Below, in pieces: positions 1 through 11,256 of a stretch of DNA of 64,000 nt. Source of the DNA: Paramecium tetraurelia (taxonomy: Eukaryota > Ciliophora > Oligohymenophorea > Peniculida > Parameciidae); contig NW_001799277.1 in the NCBI RefSeq assembly GCF_000165425.1, positions 62,001 to 126,000 of the forward strand, written 5' to 3'. Every line of letters starts with the position of its first letter. The stretch's first letter is position 1. A model generated the notes under the pieces. It was given only the letters and a program-made list of their open reading frames with translations. It made no database searches and was not told the origin of the DNA. Made by a program: the position numbers and the translations under genes.

Positions 1-314
1 AAGCATGCAACTTAGGTGGCTCCTGTCAATTGACTACAGAAGGTGAAGGTCTTGCATGAACTTCCACCTTAGGGGTCTGTGGTCCACATACATTTCAAGT
101 TTGCAGCACATGCAGAAGCAACAGTTATCAAATTACATTCTTAAGTGGAACAGGAACTTCCATCCCATATGCATTACGGTCCCATTTTAGTACAATCACT
201 CTCGTATGACAGTTAATCACATGTGCATGAATTTGTTGTATAGAATTATCCGACACTTTATCCACTGCTTCCCAAACATCCCACAAAGAATAAGGCGAAG
301 ACGATTTTGATCAT
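1..314 (-). CDS. Cysteine-rich surface-antigen-like protein, 3' part off window
   Basis: The reading starts at an ATG at 314 and stays open to the window edge (104 codons). It begins with a clear signal peptide (MIKIVFALFFVGCLG), then a Cys-rich stretch with the spacing C-x-C, C...C-x-W, CNL...CAANLKCMW. The C-x-W pattern is typical of the periodic Cys repeats of Paramecium surface antigens (immobilisation antigens) and their smaller relatives, which are secreted and often GPI-anchored. Four in-frame TAA codons read as Gln. It lies 189 bp downstream of the HEATR6-like gene on the same strand. The 3' end, and so the size and anchor type, is not visible. It could also be another secreted Cys-rich ciliate protein; the family is inferred from the motif only. 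Confidence 0.7.
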
Positions 315-503
315 TCGATTTAAATAAAATAATTTATGTTCTGCATTTAATCAGAGCTTCCCTTTAAACCCATAAAACTAGATAAGATACCTCAATTAAG
401 AATCTTTGGAATCATCTAATCTCGACTATCCCCATAAATCAATGAAACTGTTTGATTGTTGTCCATAATACTAAAAATGAATATAGATATATATATTTTT
501 ATA

Positions 504-2996
504 TCAATCGATTGAATATATTTTAATTAAACTGGAGTCTGTACTCAATTCTTGCAAGGCTTCTAATGCAGAAAAACTGATTAATTTGTCAGAAGGAGAT
601 TCATCTATCACATTATACAAAGTAGTTGCAATAAATGACATTTGCTAAAAGAATCCCTAGAATTCCTCATCCTTTGGAACACTCAAATATTGATTAATGA
701 TATATGAATGTTCCAATTACTACTTGAACGTCTTTTCATCATCTTTAAAATTTTATTATAATTGCAGCACTTCCTACTTACTCAAATCACTATTCGCTAT
801 TATTATTTGGGAATCCTTGGGTTTCCTATCCAACACTGCCGCATAGATTTCTGTTGCCACTCTCTCCAACACATTCTCCTCATGCAAAGTGTCATCCAAT
901 GCATGTATCAATTCCTCCAAACTCAATCTCTTGAAAAACCCCTCCAAAACAAATAGAACACTCTCTCTCATCCTTGTCTAATACTTCTTCTCTATGAAAT
1001 TGTCGTGATTCTTGAATTTCACCAGTATCCAAATTAAGGATCTCAAGTAATCCTTTGCATGTTCATTCTTCAGATATCTCACCAACTCCACACAATGCAT
1101 TTAAGCCTTTAAATTATCTAAGGATTATTCTATTCAAATACCTCCTTTAGTCAACACATCCAAAATACTCTATCTAATCTTTGCATTCTCCAATAACTCT
1201 TAGCAATTCCCCTACACTGCATTATGCAAACTTGTAGAAGCATTCCAACTAATCTTAGGATTCTTAGATGCCAAAGCATTTGCATAACAATTTATCAAAT
1301 CTTAATTTATTGTTGCCTACTGACATTTCATCAAATAATATCCCAATCCACGTAAACCATTTGTTGAAATCTTCTCCTTAGTATTCATTGCGAAATTCAA
1401 AAACAACTGATAAAACTCTTGATTCAAATTCACCAAACTGCTCAAATTAGCTGCTGCCCAACTACTTTTCTCCAAAACATGGACATTATTCCCCTGCAAT
1501 TTGTTAAACATCTAAGATAACTCTTGAACTGCCATTGGATTCTGCAAAACACTATTTGAACTGCATAAAGTCCCTATTGCCTTATAAAATGTGATTTTTA
1601 AACTCGACATGTTAAATGGAGTATCACTGAACAGTTATCCATGAATGTAACTAATTTGTTTGATCAGCTTCTCAATCACTTCTTAACTCTGCTTCTGCCA
1701 AAACTAATCCTGAAGATTACCTATGATGTTGAATCCTGCAGGAACCAATTCAACCGCATTTGACTATAAACATTCCAAAGCCACATCAATTAAGATCTCT
1801 TGATATCCTTGTTCAGCTACACAACTAATCTCCTCGAAGATCCTGTAATACTAAATGTTTGGCTGTTTGATTCTTTGCAATTCTTAACAATTTACTAATT
1901 CACAGAATTCCTTATGGAAATGCGACTAACACTTTTGCAATAACTAATAGCATTCTTAAATGAATAACTCATTATTATTATTGTTATTTTCATTCCTCTC
2001 CTTAATTCCTTACAGACATTGCTTAATCAAATACTTTACATCTATTGTCTTTATGCCCTCATAAACCAAAACATTCAAAATCTACATTGCAGATGTTTTC
2101 ACAGTTGCGTCATTGATCAACTACAATGAAATCTAATATAGGGGAATCCCACCCTCCTAATCCTACAATTTAGTAAGGATTCTGCATTCCTGCATCAGAT
2201 AAACCTCTAATTTGCATAATTGAATATTGAATTGACTATCATTCTATTTCCATCCAGAAAGTAAAGCAAGTGCTGTTTCATGAATCTATTTTACACCCTA
2301 GAATAACACATATGCCTTGGGCTAAAATCCATGTTGATGTTTAACTATCTCAATTCCTTGAATCCACTTAGAGACATTCAAGGTATCCAACAGTACTATT
2401 ATTAAATGAACCAAATTAATCTTTGTATTCTTTCTAGGTTCATGTTGCAGTAGTTGTAACAATTTCTACAAGAATAGTTACCAATTGCTTTAAAAATACA
2501 GTGGGAATTCCTTGATTAGAGTCTTTAACACAAGTATGCTGGTTGATCTTATTTTCGAATTAGCCTTTTGGGCTGCATCACTCTACCCTTCCGAATCACT
2601 AGAGAGGTCAGTTACGACATGTTCGGGTTGAAGATTGCCAAACTGAGGAATGCCTGTAAAGCAACATCGGAAGACTAATCTGATGAATTGATCTGGTGTA
2701 TCGATTTTGAATTCTTAAAGCAATGCTCCGATGGCTTTTAACAAAGTAATATTGATTGGTTAGGTTAGACACCTTTGGATTGCCACTTGTAAGGTTTACG
2801 AATTGAATTCCTTGGGTTGGAGCTGAATGAGTTTAGCCACCAATCTGATGGCTTAGTCAACAGTTTTGAGAATCTCAATCAAGACGGGTACCATATCGTG
2901 GGTCACTCTATTCTCCAGATGTTTGAGAGTATGCATCAATTACTCTTTATTTTCGAGTTGTTTCCTTAGTGATTATGCTGTGATATGTTAATGCAT
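504..2996 (-). CDS. HEAT-repeat protein, HEATR6-like
   Basis: A single 830-codon frame runs from ATG at 2996 to TGA at 504 without introns. It consists of helical HEAT/ARM-type repeats: Leu-rich amphipathic pairs throughout, with signature stretches such as SWAAANLSSLV, LRGLGYYL and ISWNASTSLHNAV. These resemble the 'W-N-A..A..N' and 'N-A-V-R-A-L-G' repeat motifs of the HEATR6 family. HEATR6 of animals is about 1180 aa, so this copy is shorter. Function is unknown; HEAT proteins act as scaffolds. It is divergent from the gene starting at 3136, with 139 bp between the two ATGs, which probably holds both promoters. HEATR6 is my best guess from repeat wording; another HEAT/importin-like protein is possible. 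Confidence 0.6.
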
Positions 2997-3135
2997 TTGA
3001 TTATTTCTTTTATAATGTAATTATTTGAACAAGAAATGAAATTAGACCTTAATTTTAGTTCGCTTTTTATGAAGTATTCGAGATTGATCCCATACATAAG
3101 CTTGATCAAATTGTCCATCGAATTCATTATTAAAA

Positions 3136-4236
3136 ATGGTACTCTCAAATGACGAGACATTTGAACTAACTTTTGTCGATCCTTTTAGGTAATGCAAAGG
3201 AAAACCTTTGGAATACAAGCACATCATGACACCTGAAGGGATCTGTGTCATAGGTGAGGTGGATCAACATTTCATACTCAACGTAGAGTGCAAGGACAAG
3301 GGAGTCTATGGCATCAGGGTAATAGTGGATGGCTTCACTCTCCCAGGGAAGAAGACTTTCAAGAGCAAGTGCAAAGTGCAAGGCTTCACCAATTCCGATG
3401 GCAATATTAACTGCTTCAAATTCTAAAGGCCAAAATCAGACCCAGAATCAACCAATGTGTTCAAGAGGAATGTGTACAGACCACCTTGGGATATGAGTTA
3501 GAATGACTATCGTGACTATCCTGGAGGTGCAGGTGAAATAATAGTCAAGATCTACGAAACCAAACAGGAGGAGAACACACAAGGAGGTGGTGGTGGAGGA
3601 GGACCAAGAGGAGGAGGTGCAAAGAAGTCACAGGATCCCATGTTTGTTGAAGTGACTAAGAATGATAGCAAATCAGCTGAGGATCAATGTTTAGGCATTT
3701 CTTAAGGCAATGTCATTGAGTTGCCCCCTAGACAGGCATTTGATGATTCCAGACCACCAAAACCATTCAAAGATGTCATTGTCTATGAGCACATTGTTTA
3801 ATCCTTCAGAATCATTTATTTTGATGCTGCAAGTCTGGTTGAGAAGGGATTTGTTAAATTGAATTGTCATAATCACATTGCTTATTTGACGGAGGAATTC
3901 TTCCAAGGAAACGAGGCTGCTTTGATCCAGGTCTTGCAGACTCTTATTGAGAGTGGATAGAAGGATAAGGAAGAGTCGGATATTCAGCAGACGGCGAATG
4001 TGTTGGTTGAAAGATTGGATTACTATTTCTCTGGAGAACTATTGAATATATTTTTGAATAAGGAGAATCAAGAGTAATTGCAATTGGATCCTGGTTCAAG
4101 GGCCTAGTATTTGGAAAGTGAACTCATCAAATTAATGGAGTCTTGGCCTGATTTCTTTTTGAATTTGGGAATGGGAGCCTTTGGAATAAAAAACAAATAT
4201 GATTAGAAACTATACATTGAGAAGATTCAAGAGAAA
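3136..4236 (+). CDS. Unknown protein, C-terminus cut by telomeric repeats
   Basis: ATG at 3136 opens a 367-codon frame with no intron and with several Gln encoded by TAA/TAG. The N-terminal half looks like a beta-rich domain (MVLSNDETFELTFVDPF, then VIGEVDQHFILNVECKDK). A Gly-rich linker follows (GGGGGGGPRGGG near residue 155) and then an acidic helical half ending ...YIEKIQEKG. I do not recognise the family. At 4237 the sequence becomes pure telomeric repeat. The frame runs on through it as alternating Gly/Phe and then Trp/Gly/Val codons and stops only at 4393, clearly not native protein. The true C-terminus is therefore missing or has been replaced. It is divergent from the HEATR6-like gene. 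Confidence 0.7.
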
Positions 4237-4283
4237 GGGTTTGGGTTTGGGTTTGGGGTTTGGGTTTGGGGTTGGGGTTGGGT
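4237..4283 (+). repeat. Interstitial telomeric repeat tract, G-rich strand
   Basis: The tract reads (GGGTTT)3-GGGGTTT-GGGTTT-(GGGGTT)2-GGGT, about 47 bp of perfect G3T3/G4T2 mixture, the composition of Paramecium telomeres. The G-rich strand runs left to right, so the tract is oriented as the end of a chromosome whose body lies to the left. It interrupts one gene and directly precedes a 5'-truncated gene. A lone TTTGGG (4295-4300) follows after 11 bases of other sequence. It may be a de novo telomere addition site joined to more DNA, a collapsed alternative chromosome end in the assembly, or a genuine internal tract. Confidence 0.95.
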
Positions 4284-4288
4284 AATGA

Positions 4289-5251
4289 TATAGGTTTGGG
4301 ATTACGAATCTAATAACATCCTCTATCTACGCATTAGATTTCATACAATTATCTACTATTCAATGTTCATGTGCATAAATGATAACTAAAGATGATTGCT
4401 TAAGATTCAATTGCAAAATAGCACCCTACACATTATCCTCATAGAAAATCAATCTTGATAAAGCTTCTCTAAAAAATAAGACTGCACTATCATTGGCAGT
4501 CCCAAAATTTAAGTGTTCAGCATTATTTTGTACCGACATCAAGACCCAAGAACTTTGTGATAACACAGGCGAATGTGTCTGGAATAATAATGGCGCATGT
4601 GAACTATTTTCTGGATGTGGATCCTATTAAGTTGATAAAAAAGAAGATTGCTTGTTAAAGAGCACATAAACTAAGTTCTGCACATACGATGAGGAATAGC
4701 AGAGTAATGGGAAATACAATTGCATCAATGATCTATCAAAATCAGGGGGTAGTTTTATGACTTGCTTCACATTAAATGATGAGAGTCTGTGCAATCAATA
4801 CGAATATGCTGTATGCACTTGGAGATCTTTTTAGCAATGCTAGGATGAATCTGATGAAGTTAATTTGTGTTAGTAATATCAATATTGTATTGGAGAGGAG
4901 AGTAAGGATTGTGCAGATCTCTCAGGATTTGAAGATAAGTGTGATAAAAGAGCAAATTATTGCAAATGGGTTAAGGATAATAGTACGTGCATGGAGAAGG
5001 AATGTTCTGATTATACATCAGAAGCTGATTGCAAGAGTATTTTAACAGATGATTTAAAACGGGCAAAGCCTTGTACATGGGAAACAGAATAGTGTATATA
5101 GGGGTTCAATTTAACTAAATTAAATAAGTACAATTGTCTGATTGATTCCTTGAATACTTCGATGTGGAATGAGGTTGAATAGAGATGCCAGAGTTGTAAA
5201 TTTGAAAAACTATTGAATTTTATTATTTTTGTAATGTTATTATTATAATGA
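4289..5251 (+). CDS. Cysteine-rich surface-antigen-like protein, 5' truncated
   Basis: Open in the ciliate code from just after a TGA at 4286 to TGA at 5249 (320 codons). No start codon or signal peptide can be found before the telomeric tract; the first Met in frame is at 4378. The product is strongly Cys-periodic: CSCAQ, CLRFNC, CTDI..LCDNTGECVW, CEL..GCGS, CTWRS, YCKW, CTW...QC. This is the C-x-W/C pattern of Paramecium surface antigens. It ends in a hydrophobic tail (LLNFIIFVMLLLQ) after CQSCKFEK, as expected for a GPI signal or a membrane anchor. Surface antigen genes are commonly subtelomeric in Paramecium, which fits its position. Many Gln are TAG/TAA. It is likely a broken gene. Confidence 0.75.
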
Positions 5252-5293
5252 ATTAATCATATGATTTATTATAATTAGCAAAATAAAGAATCC

Positions 5294-5517
5294 ATGAAAA
5301 AAAAGTGCAGAAAACTTAAGACATATTTTGCACCCAAATTAAGTAGAAAAAACAAATCATAACAGATGAAGAAGTTGAGATTGATCCAATTTCATACGAA
5401 GACTTTGATGATCTCAAATAATTGCGTAGGATGATCAGACAAACTGACCACTCAATTAATTAATACGGAAAGGAAGTTAAATAGCTTTAAGATAACATTA
5501 AAAGGTTAACTAAATGA
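5294..5517 (+). CDS. Small coiled-coil protein (66 aa), one 23-nt intron
   Basis: ATG at 5294, intron 5343-5365 (GTAG...ACAG, 23 nt), TGA at 5515. The basic start (MKKKCRKLKTY) is followed by an acidic patch (NEEVEIDPISYEDFDDL) and a short amphipathic helix (QLRRMIRQTDHSINQYG). Removing the intron joins the only two coding-like frames, so I trust the model. The length is a multiple of three after splicing. An in-frame ATG upstream could add 12 residues. No family is recognised. After the stop another frame stays open (see 5594-5839), so the gene could continue through a further unseen intron. Confidence 0.55.
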
Positions 5518-5593
5518 TAGCACTTATCAAATTCAATATATTTATTTAAATTATTATCTATCTCGTTTAGATAATTTACAATAATTCTATGTG

Positions 5594-5839
5594 ATGAGAG
5601 TTGATTTCAGCATAATCATATCAACTCTTCATTCATAATTCAATAAATTAGAATTTAGCCATCAAATCCTGCACAATACAGCTTCTATATAACACATATT
5701 TCTGAGTTAAATTGTTAAAATTAATTATAAAATTTCTTCAGAAACTGATTTTTAGATTGAAATTAAAATTATAGTCCCTTTTGCATTAAATAAATGGATA
5801 AATGAAGTGCTACAAAATAGATTTGCATTTTTTGAGTGA
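5594..5839 (+). CDS. Possible small hydrophobic ORF (81 aa)
   Basis: ATG at 5594 to TGA at 5837, 81 codons, Ile/Leu/Phe-rich with three TAA/TAG codons read as Gln. The same frame is open upstream to about 5512 and overlaps the tail of the preceding small gene, so it may instead be the 3' exon of that gene joined by an intron I cannot place; the only GT...AG candidate is 16 nt (5505-5520), shorter than any other intron here. No homology recognised. The rest of the 5518-6034 stretch shows no convincing gene on either strand. Confidence 0.25.
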
Positions 5840-6034
5840 TTATAAGCAGTTCTATTTTAGTAGCAAAGCAAATCTGTATAAATTGGATTAGTAAGACAAC
5901 GGTTTTTTCTCTGTAATGTGATTATAAAATTAATTAAAAGGGACAGACAACATAATTTCTGTTTCATTGTTTGGTGAAATGGATATGTTATTAATATATA
6001 TACAGTTTCAAGAAGATTTAAAAATATTAATTCA

Positions 6035-6421
6035 ATGGGATCCATTTGTGTAGCGAGACACCAAAATTTGGCTTCTATCACTTAGAGTGACGTAGAAGTT
6101 GCTGAAGAATAAGCCATTAATGATCAGGTCAGCACTATTTCCTGCAATTTTATTTCAACTTTGGAACTTCAGTTTAAAAGCACAGCTTCATAAAATCAGA
6201 TTGAACATCAACAAACCCAAAGAATTTCTTTGGAGTTATCGTAGATTGGTCAATAGATTGAGAGGAAAGGAATTCTTAAGAACACTAATCCTCATTATGA
6301 AGAAGAATTAAGAATACTTTCATAGACAATTAAAATTAATCAAGAAGAAATGCATTATGAGAAACTAGTGAACTACTTAAGGGCTCGTAAAATTTAAGGG
6401 TCATACAAAATAAATTTATGA
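6035..6421 (+). CDS. Putative N-myristoylated helical protein (128 aa)
   Basis: ATG at 6035 to TGA at 6419, no intron, 128 aa. The start MGSICVARHQ carries Gly2, Ser3 and Cys5, a classic N-myristoylation plus palmitoylation signal, which supports this start and predicts membrane attachment. The rest is acidic/Gln-rich and helical (EVAEEQAINDQ, ILSQTIKINQEEMHYEKL) with many TAA/TAG Gln codons. Its stop faces the stop of the E2 gene (convergent, 47 bp apart). No family recognised. Confidence 0.6.
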
Positions 6422-6468
6422 ATTAATTCTTACTATAATATATATATTTATATATTGCATTCATTTAA

Positions 6469-6946
<478 letters not shown>

Positions 6947-6975
6947 TTAATTTATATATTTTATATATATATAAA

Positions 6976-7801
6976 TCACATCAATCTATGTCTAATAAGA
7001 ATGTTTTCTATATTCTCAGTACTACACATTAAATTAATACTTTGTTTGTAATATTGGCAAACAATTGCCTCACTTACATCTGGTGTCTCCTTGTAGAAAA
7101 GGACAAAACATCCCTAAATCAACTGCTCGAATTGTTTCTTCAACTCTTCATGAGTAAAATCGACCATTCTAATATTTCGTTTTTGCAAGATCTCCATAAA
7201 TTACTCCTTATTGCATTCAACAACTCGTTTAGTCAGATATTTATAAATGTATGGCAGTCCTTCTTGAGTGATTTTAAAGGGAGTTACCTAGCCACCAAAG
7301 CTTTCCTTGCCCCTCTCAAATAGTTTCTAGCCAATGTTAATAAGTTTAAGGTTCTCTAGTTTAATACAAATATTATTTACAATTTTTGGGATCAAACAAT
7401 ATATTTTTTACATCCTCACTAACATATCTAAATTTCTTGTTGACTTACATGATGATGTCAAGCGATTATCCAGTACCTAGGACTTATCCTTAAGGAAATC
7501 CACTGATACCATAATAATCACAAATGACTTTCCAATCATAGTCATTGATCGGAGTATAAGGTTCGAGTAATGCAGCTTTATCTTTCTCATTTTATTATTT
7601 GCCATCCTATTCATTGCTTTACTTTAAGATGTCCTTAAGATGATCTTAATTGACATCAATATCTTAAATAAATTATTCTTATTAAACATCTTCTGATTAG
7701 ATAACTTCTTATTAAGCTGATTATTAAACTTATTCAGGCTATTATTATTAATTAGGTTATTCTGGTTTATCAGTAATTTATTCAACTTCAATTTATTATT
7801 A

Positions 7802-7900
<99 letters not shown>

Positions 7901-9360
7901 TGGTTACTCTTAAGATATTATTGATTCTTAATAAATTGGCTTTTTCCAAATTACTGCTTACTTTTTCTTAAATAATGCCAAATAGAAACCACCAGTGTCT
8001 TAATCATGTGGTAGTACTCTCAATGTCTTCTCTATACCAATTTTATTCATAAACTCTTCAGTATCTGGCCATAAAGAAGGCTTTAATGTCTTTAAAGCAT
8101 TAATCATTTATCCTTCCTATTTTCTAGAAAACTTAGAAAACAACTTTTTAATATTCAATTTTTGATTAACATTATTAACTTCATAGACTAAATCATCTTC
8201 AGTGACACTTTCAAGGAAAGTCTTTTCATCTTAGTCTGGGTTTGATTCTCTTTGAAGATACTTTTAGGTTAGAAAGTCATCAGTAACGATAACCTTCCAA
8301 TCCTTGACTCCTTTTCTAGTTTTGAATCCTTAGAGTGTATGTAAATCAACTAATTCAAAAGCATCAAAGCCAGCCCTTCTAAAGACTTCAGCCACTACAG
8401 CCTCATCCTCAATTGGATTGAGTGAACATGTGCTATACATAACATATCCTCCAATTTTGCATAATTGAAGTGATCTCATCAAAATACTCAATTGCAAAGG
8501 ATGAATGACATTGCCATCTCTTGCTGACCATTTGACCCATCTTGTAGGTAACTTACGAGCAGCTCCATCCCCAGTGCATGGAACATCACATAACACTTTA
8601 TCAAATTGTAATCTCTATCCATTGATATATAAGGTAGGATAGAATTAAGCTGCATAATTGGTGACCATAACCTATGCGGTTGGCATACGAGATAGTTGAT
8701 GCGATAACATATATGCTCTTTTGGCATCTACATCATTTGCAACAATCAATCCTTTAGTTACTACCTCCAACAATTGACAAGTTTTTGATCCTGGAGCTGC
8801 ACACATATCCAGAACATAATCAGTTGGTTGAGGATCCAATAACAACGGAGGAAGCATTGACACAAGTTCTTATCTAGTCAAAAGACCAGTCGAATTGCAT
8901 TTTTATATGAATTGGTGTAGTTTAGTGAGGGCAGCTGATTTTCTAAGACTTTTCTTAGGCACCTTAGATTCCCATACCAAATGATTTGGATACCATTTAA
9001 TTTCTCTAATTGGCTCTACTATTTCTTCTTCATTGACCATGTCTTTTATCAAGGATCCATCTTGTAATCTTTCAATCAAACTCTCGTATTTGTATTAGGA
9101 TGGATTAATTCTGAAAGTGACAGGCAATGGAAGAGATAAAGATTACCAGAAGATCTGAAACTCTTCAGAAGTTATTTCTGGTAATTGGATCTAAAATATG
9201 GGTAATGATGATATCATACTTCATAGAAACGACGAAAGATGGGATTCTCAAATTAGACGACACAAATTTATTGATTGTCTTGATCCCAGTGATTTGTCTT
9301 AACTTTCTTCTGAGGAGCATTTTCATATTTGCTTTAATTCTTGTTTCTATGTTTTCCCAT
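6976..9360 (-). CDS. tRNA (cytosine-5-)-methyltransferase, NSUN2/TRM4 family
   Basis: A SAM-dependent m5C RNA methyltransferase. ATG at 9360; introns 9191-9219 (29 nt) and 7356-7380 (25 nt); TGA at 6976; 776 aa. In order: an N-terminal region with NPIFRRFYE and [10 protein letters not shown]; the SAM-binding motif [15 protein letters not shown] and VANDVDAKR; motif [11 protein letters not shown]; motif [17 protein letters not shown] with the two catalytic cysteines; and the NSUN2-specific C-terminal domain ([15 protein letters not shown]). Between catalytic and C-terminal domains sits a Gln-rich linker with 35 consecutive Gln. Both introns are needed to join conserved segments. Family assignment is strong; the exact tRNA target is not predicted. 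Confidence 0.93.
7793..7897 (-). repeat. (TAA)n microsatellite coding polyglutamine
   Basis: On the coding strand 34 TAA and one CAA make 35 consecutive codons inside the NSUN2-like gene. In the standard code this would be 34 stops; in the ciliate code it is polyglutamine. The tract separates the methyltransferase core from the C-terminal domain and is flanked by more Q/E-rich sequence. Confidence 0.95.
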
Positions 9361-9470
9361 ATATTAAAAGATAAATTAAATTAAAAGAAATTCATTATGA
9401 AAGAATATTTGACTATTTATTGTTATGAAAGAATTGATAAAATATGTTGAATTGTAATTAAGTAAGATTT

Positions 9471-10982
9471 TCAAACTTCTAGCTCATTTTTACAAATTGG
9501 GCAATGTCTGCTCTTCTTGAGCCATTTGTCTATGCATTCGTCATGAAAATAATGTACTATACAGGTATAGGAATATATTATATACAGCATGGAATAGTCT
9601 TAACTTGATCTTCCTCTTCGTATTCACAAAGACATATTAGACATTTCATGTGGTCCTCATCCAATTGTTTAATTTACTCTAAATTGATCCTCCTTACTGG
9701 CAATTACTATATCTCATGATCCTCACATCCCAGGTGACCCTCAACAGTGCCATTTTCATTTAACTATATGAAAGTATTCAACAATCTGTGCAAGGATTCA
9801 ATCTAGTCCTATCTTGTGTTATTTCCATTATTAGTAGATCTGTTTATAATATTATAACTTTGATTTGATTGCAGTTGCTATAGATTCATTCGCTAATCAA
9901 CTTAATCTGTGATTTGAATGTGTGTTTAATTTGGAATGACAAAGCCATAATCCTCATCTAAACACACTTCAAAAATGAAATCTCCAATCCTCAAAATCTA
10001 GCCTTTCTCCAAATATCTAGTCAATCCTGAAAAGTACGGATGGATGACTTGGTTAAGTACTTACTGAATTGCTTGATTTCTATTGCTACGAGTGAATTCT
10101 ATGGGTTGCTTCAAAATGATGAATTAGACTGAAGACAACCTGGGAACATTCGAAATGCATTCCATTTTTGTGTATAAGTGCAATCTCCCAGATTACTCAG
10201 TGCATTGCAATATAAAATATTCTTGATTGTTGATTTTTATATACGAATCTAATAATAGTCCCACAAAGTCATACCCTAAATGAGCTGATTTTCTTTCGGA
10301 TGAGAAAAGAAATAATGGAAAAGTTCATCTTAACAGTTTTTTCTTTGGGTGTACACCTTCAATCTGTACAGGATTCTGTCTGTATATGATTCATAACAGT
10401 AGATCTTTGTGCCAGTACCCACAATACCTTGGAGTTGGGAACCACATCCAACCACTCGGAATTCAAACTAGTCGATATTGAAGCAAGCCCCTGATGTAAT
10501 TACTCTCTCTCTCGTCTGGAAGAAGGGCAATATAATTTGGGTCATCAAATGTCCATATGAGATGTGATTAATGCAAGTCCTATTGTGATTAATGGAAATA
10601 CTGATTAACACGCAGCACAACCTAATCTAGATATTACATTGGGAAACTATATGAGCAGCATTGAACCTCCTGACTCTGATTCAAGAGAGTGATCACTCCA
10701 TCCTTTATGACATAGGGAATTTGGCATTCTTCACATTTGTTAGTTCTGCCCAATCCATCGTCGAAGAGTAAAAACTCGCACCTTAAACAACTTACTCTTG
10801 AAGCTTTGTAGTCGGGCTTTTTGAGAATTGATGATGGAAAAGTTGAGCAGCCTAATCATGCATATTTAAACATTACTCTAGGTCAAATATTTGGTCAATT
10901 CATCTTCAGGTTTATTCGGTTGCTTCATTTGTAAGGAAGATTGATTCCCCTATTAATTTGGGTGTTTGGAACTATTTCCCAT
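9471..10982 (-). CDS. RING-H2 finger protein, probable E3 ubiquitin ligase
   Basis: ATG at 10982, introns 10852-10876 (25 nt) and 9557-9585 (29 nt), TGA at 9471, 485 aa. The start MGNSSKHPN fits an N-myristoylation signal. Residues about 55-100 hold a CxxC...CxxC pair (SCLRCEF, KCEECQ), a likely zinc ribbon. The C-terminus is a full RING-H2: CLICLCEYEEED, PCLHYFHDECIDKWL, CPICKNELEV-stop. The second intron lies inside the RING and its removal restores the PCLH ligand. RING-H2 proteins recruit E2s such as the UBC4/5 enzyme encoded 2.5 kb away. The middle 300 residues match nothing I know. Confidence 0.85.
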
Positions 10983-11256
10983 TTAGGAATTAATAATATA
11001 TATATATTTGAATTAAAATCCGATCTTACTAGAGTGTGAGTAAGTTCCATTTCCTATAAAGAATGATTGTCCGACTTGAGATTGATGTTTTAGATGACTC
11101 AAAACCAGTTGTTAGGATTATATACATTAATTTATTATGTTTATTATTTTGAGTGTTCGATACTAAGTAATGTGAATAGAATTCTAAATTTATTGAGTTC
11201 TTAAGAATAAGCTATAAAAATTATTATGCTATTTTATAATAATTAAAATTTAGAGA

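Noticed and set aside
762-956. Plus-strand 64-codon frame
   Set aside because: Antisense to the conserved minus-strand HEAT-repeat gene.
4776-5045. Standard-code ORF of 89 codons
   Set aside because: Out of frame with the Cys-periodic protein that covers the same bases.
5857-6081. Minus-strand 74-codon hydrophobic frame
   Set aside because: No ciliate-code extension or motif; partly antisense to the myristoylated protein gene start.
7042-7323. Plus-strand 93-codon frame
   Set aside because: Antisense to the NSUN2 C-terminal domain, which is conserved on the minus strand.
7793-7897. Non-coding microsatellite
   Set aside because: It is in frame and flanked on both sides by NSUN2 domains in the same frame.
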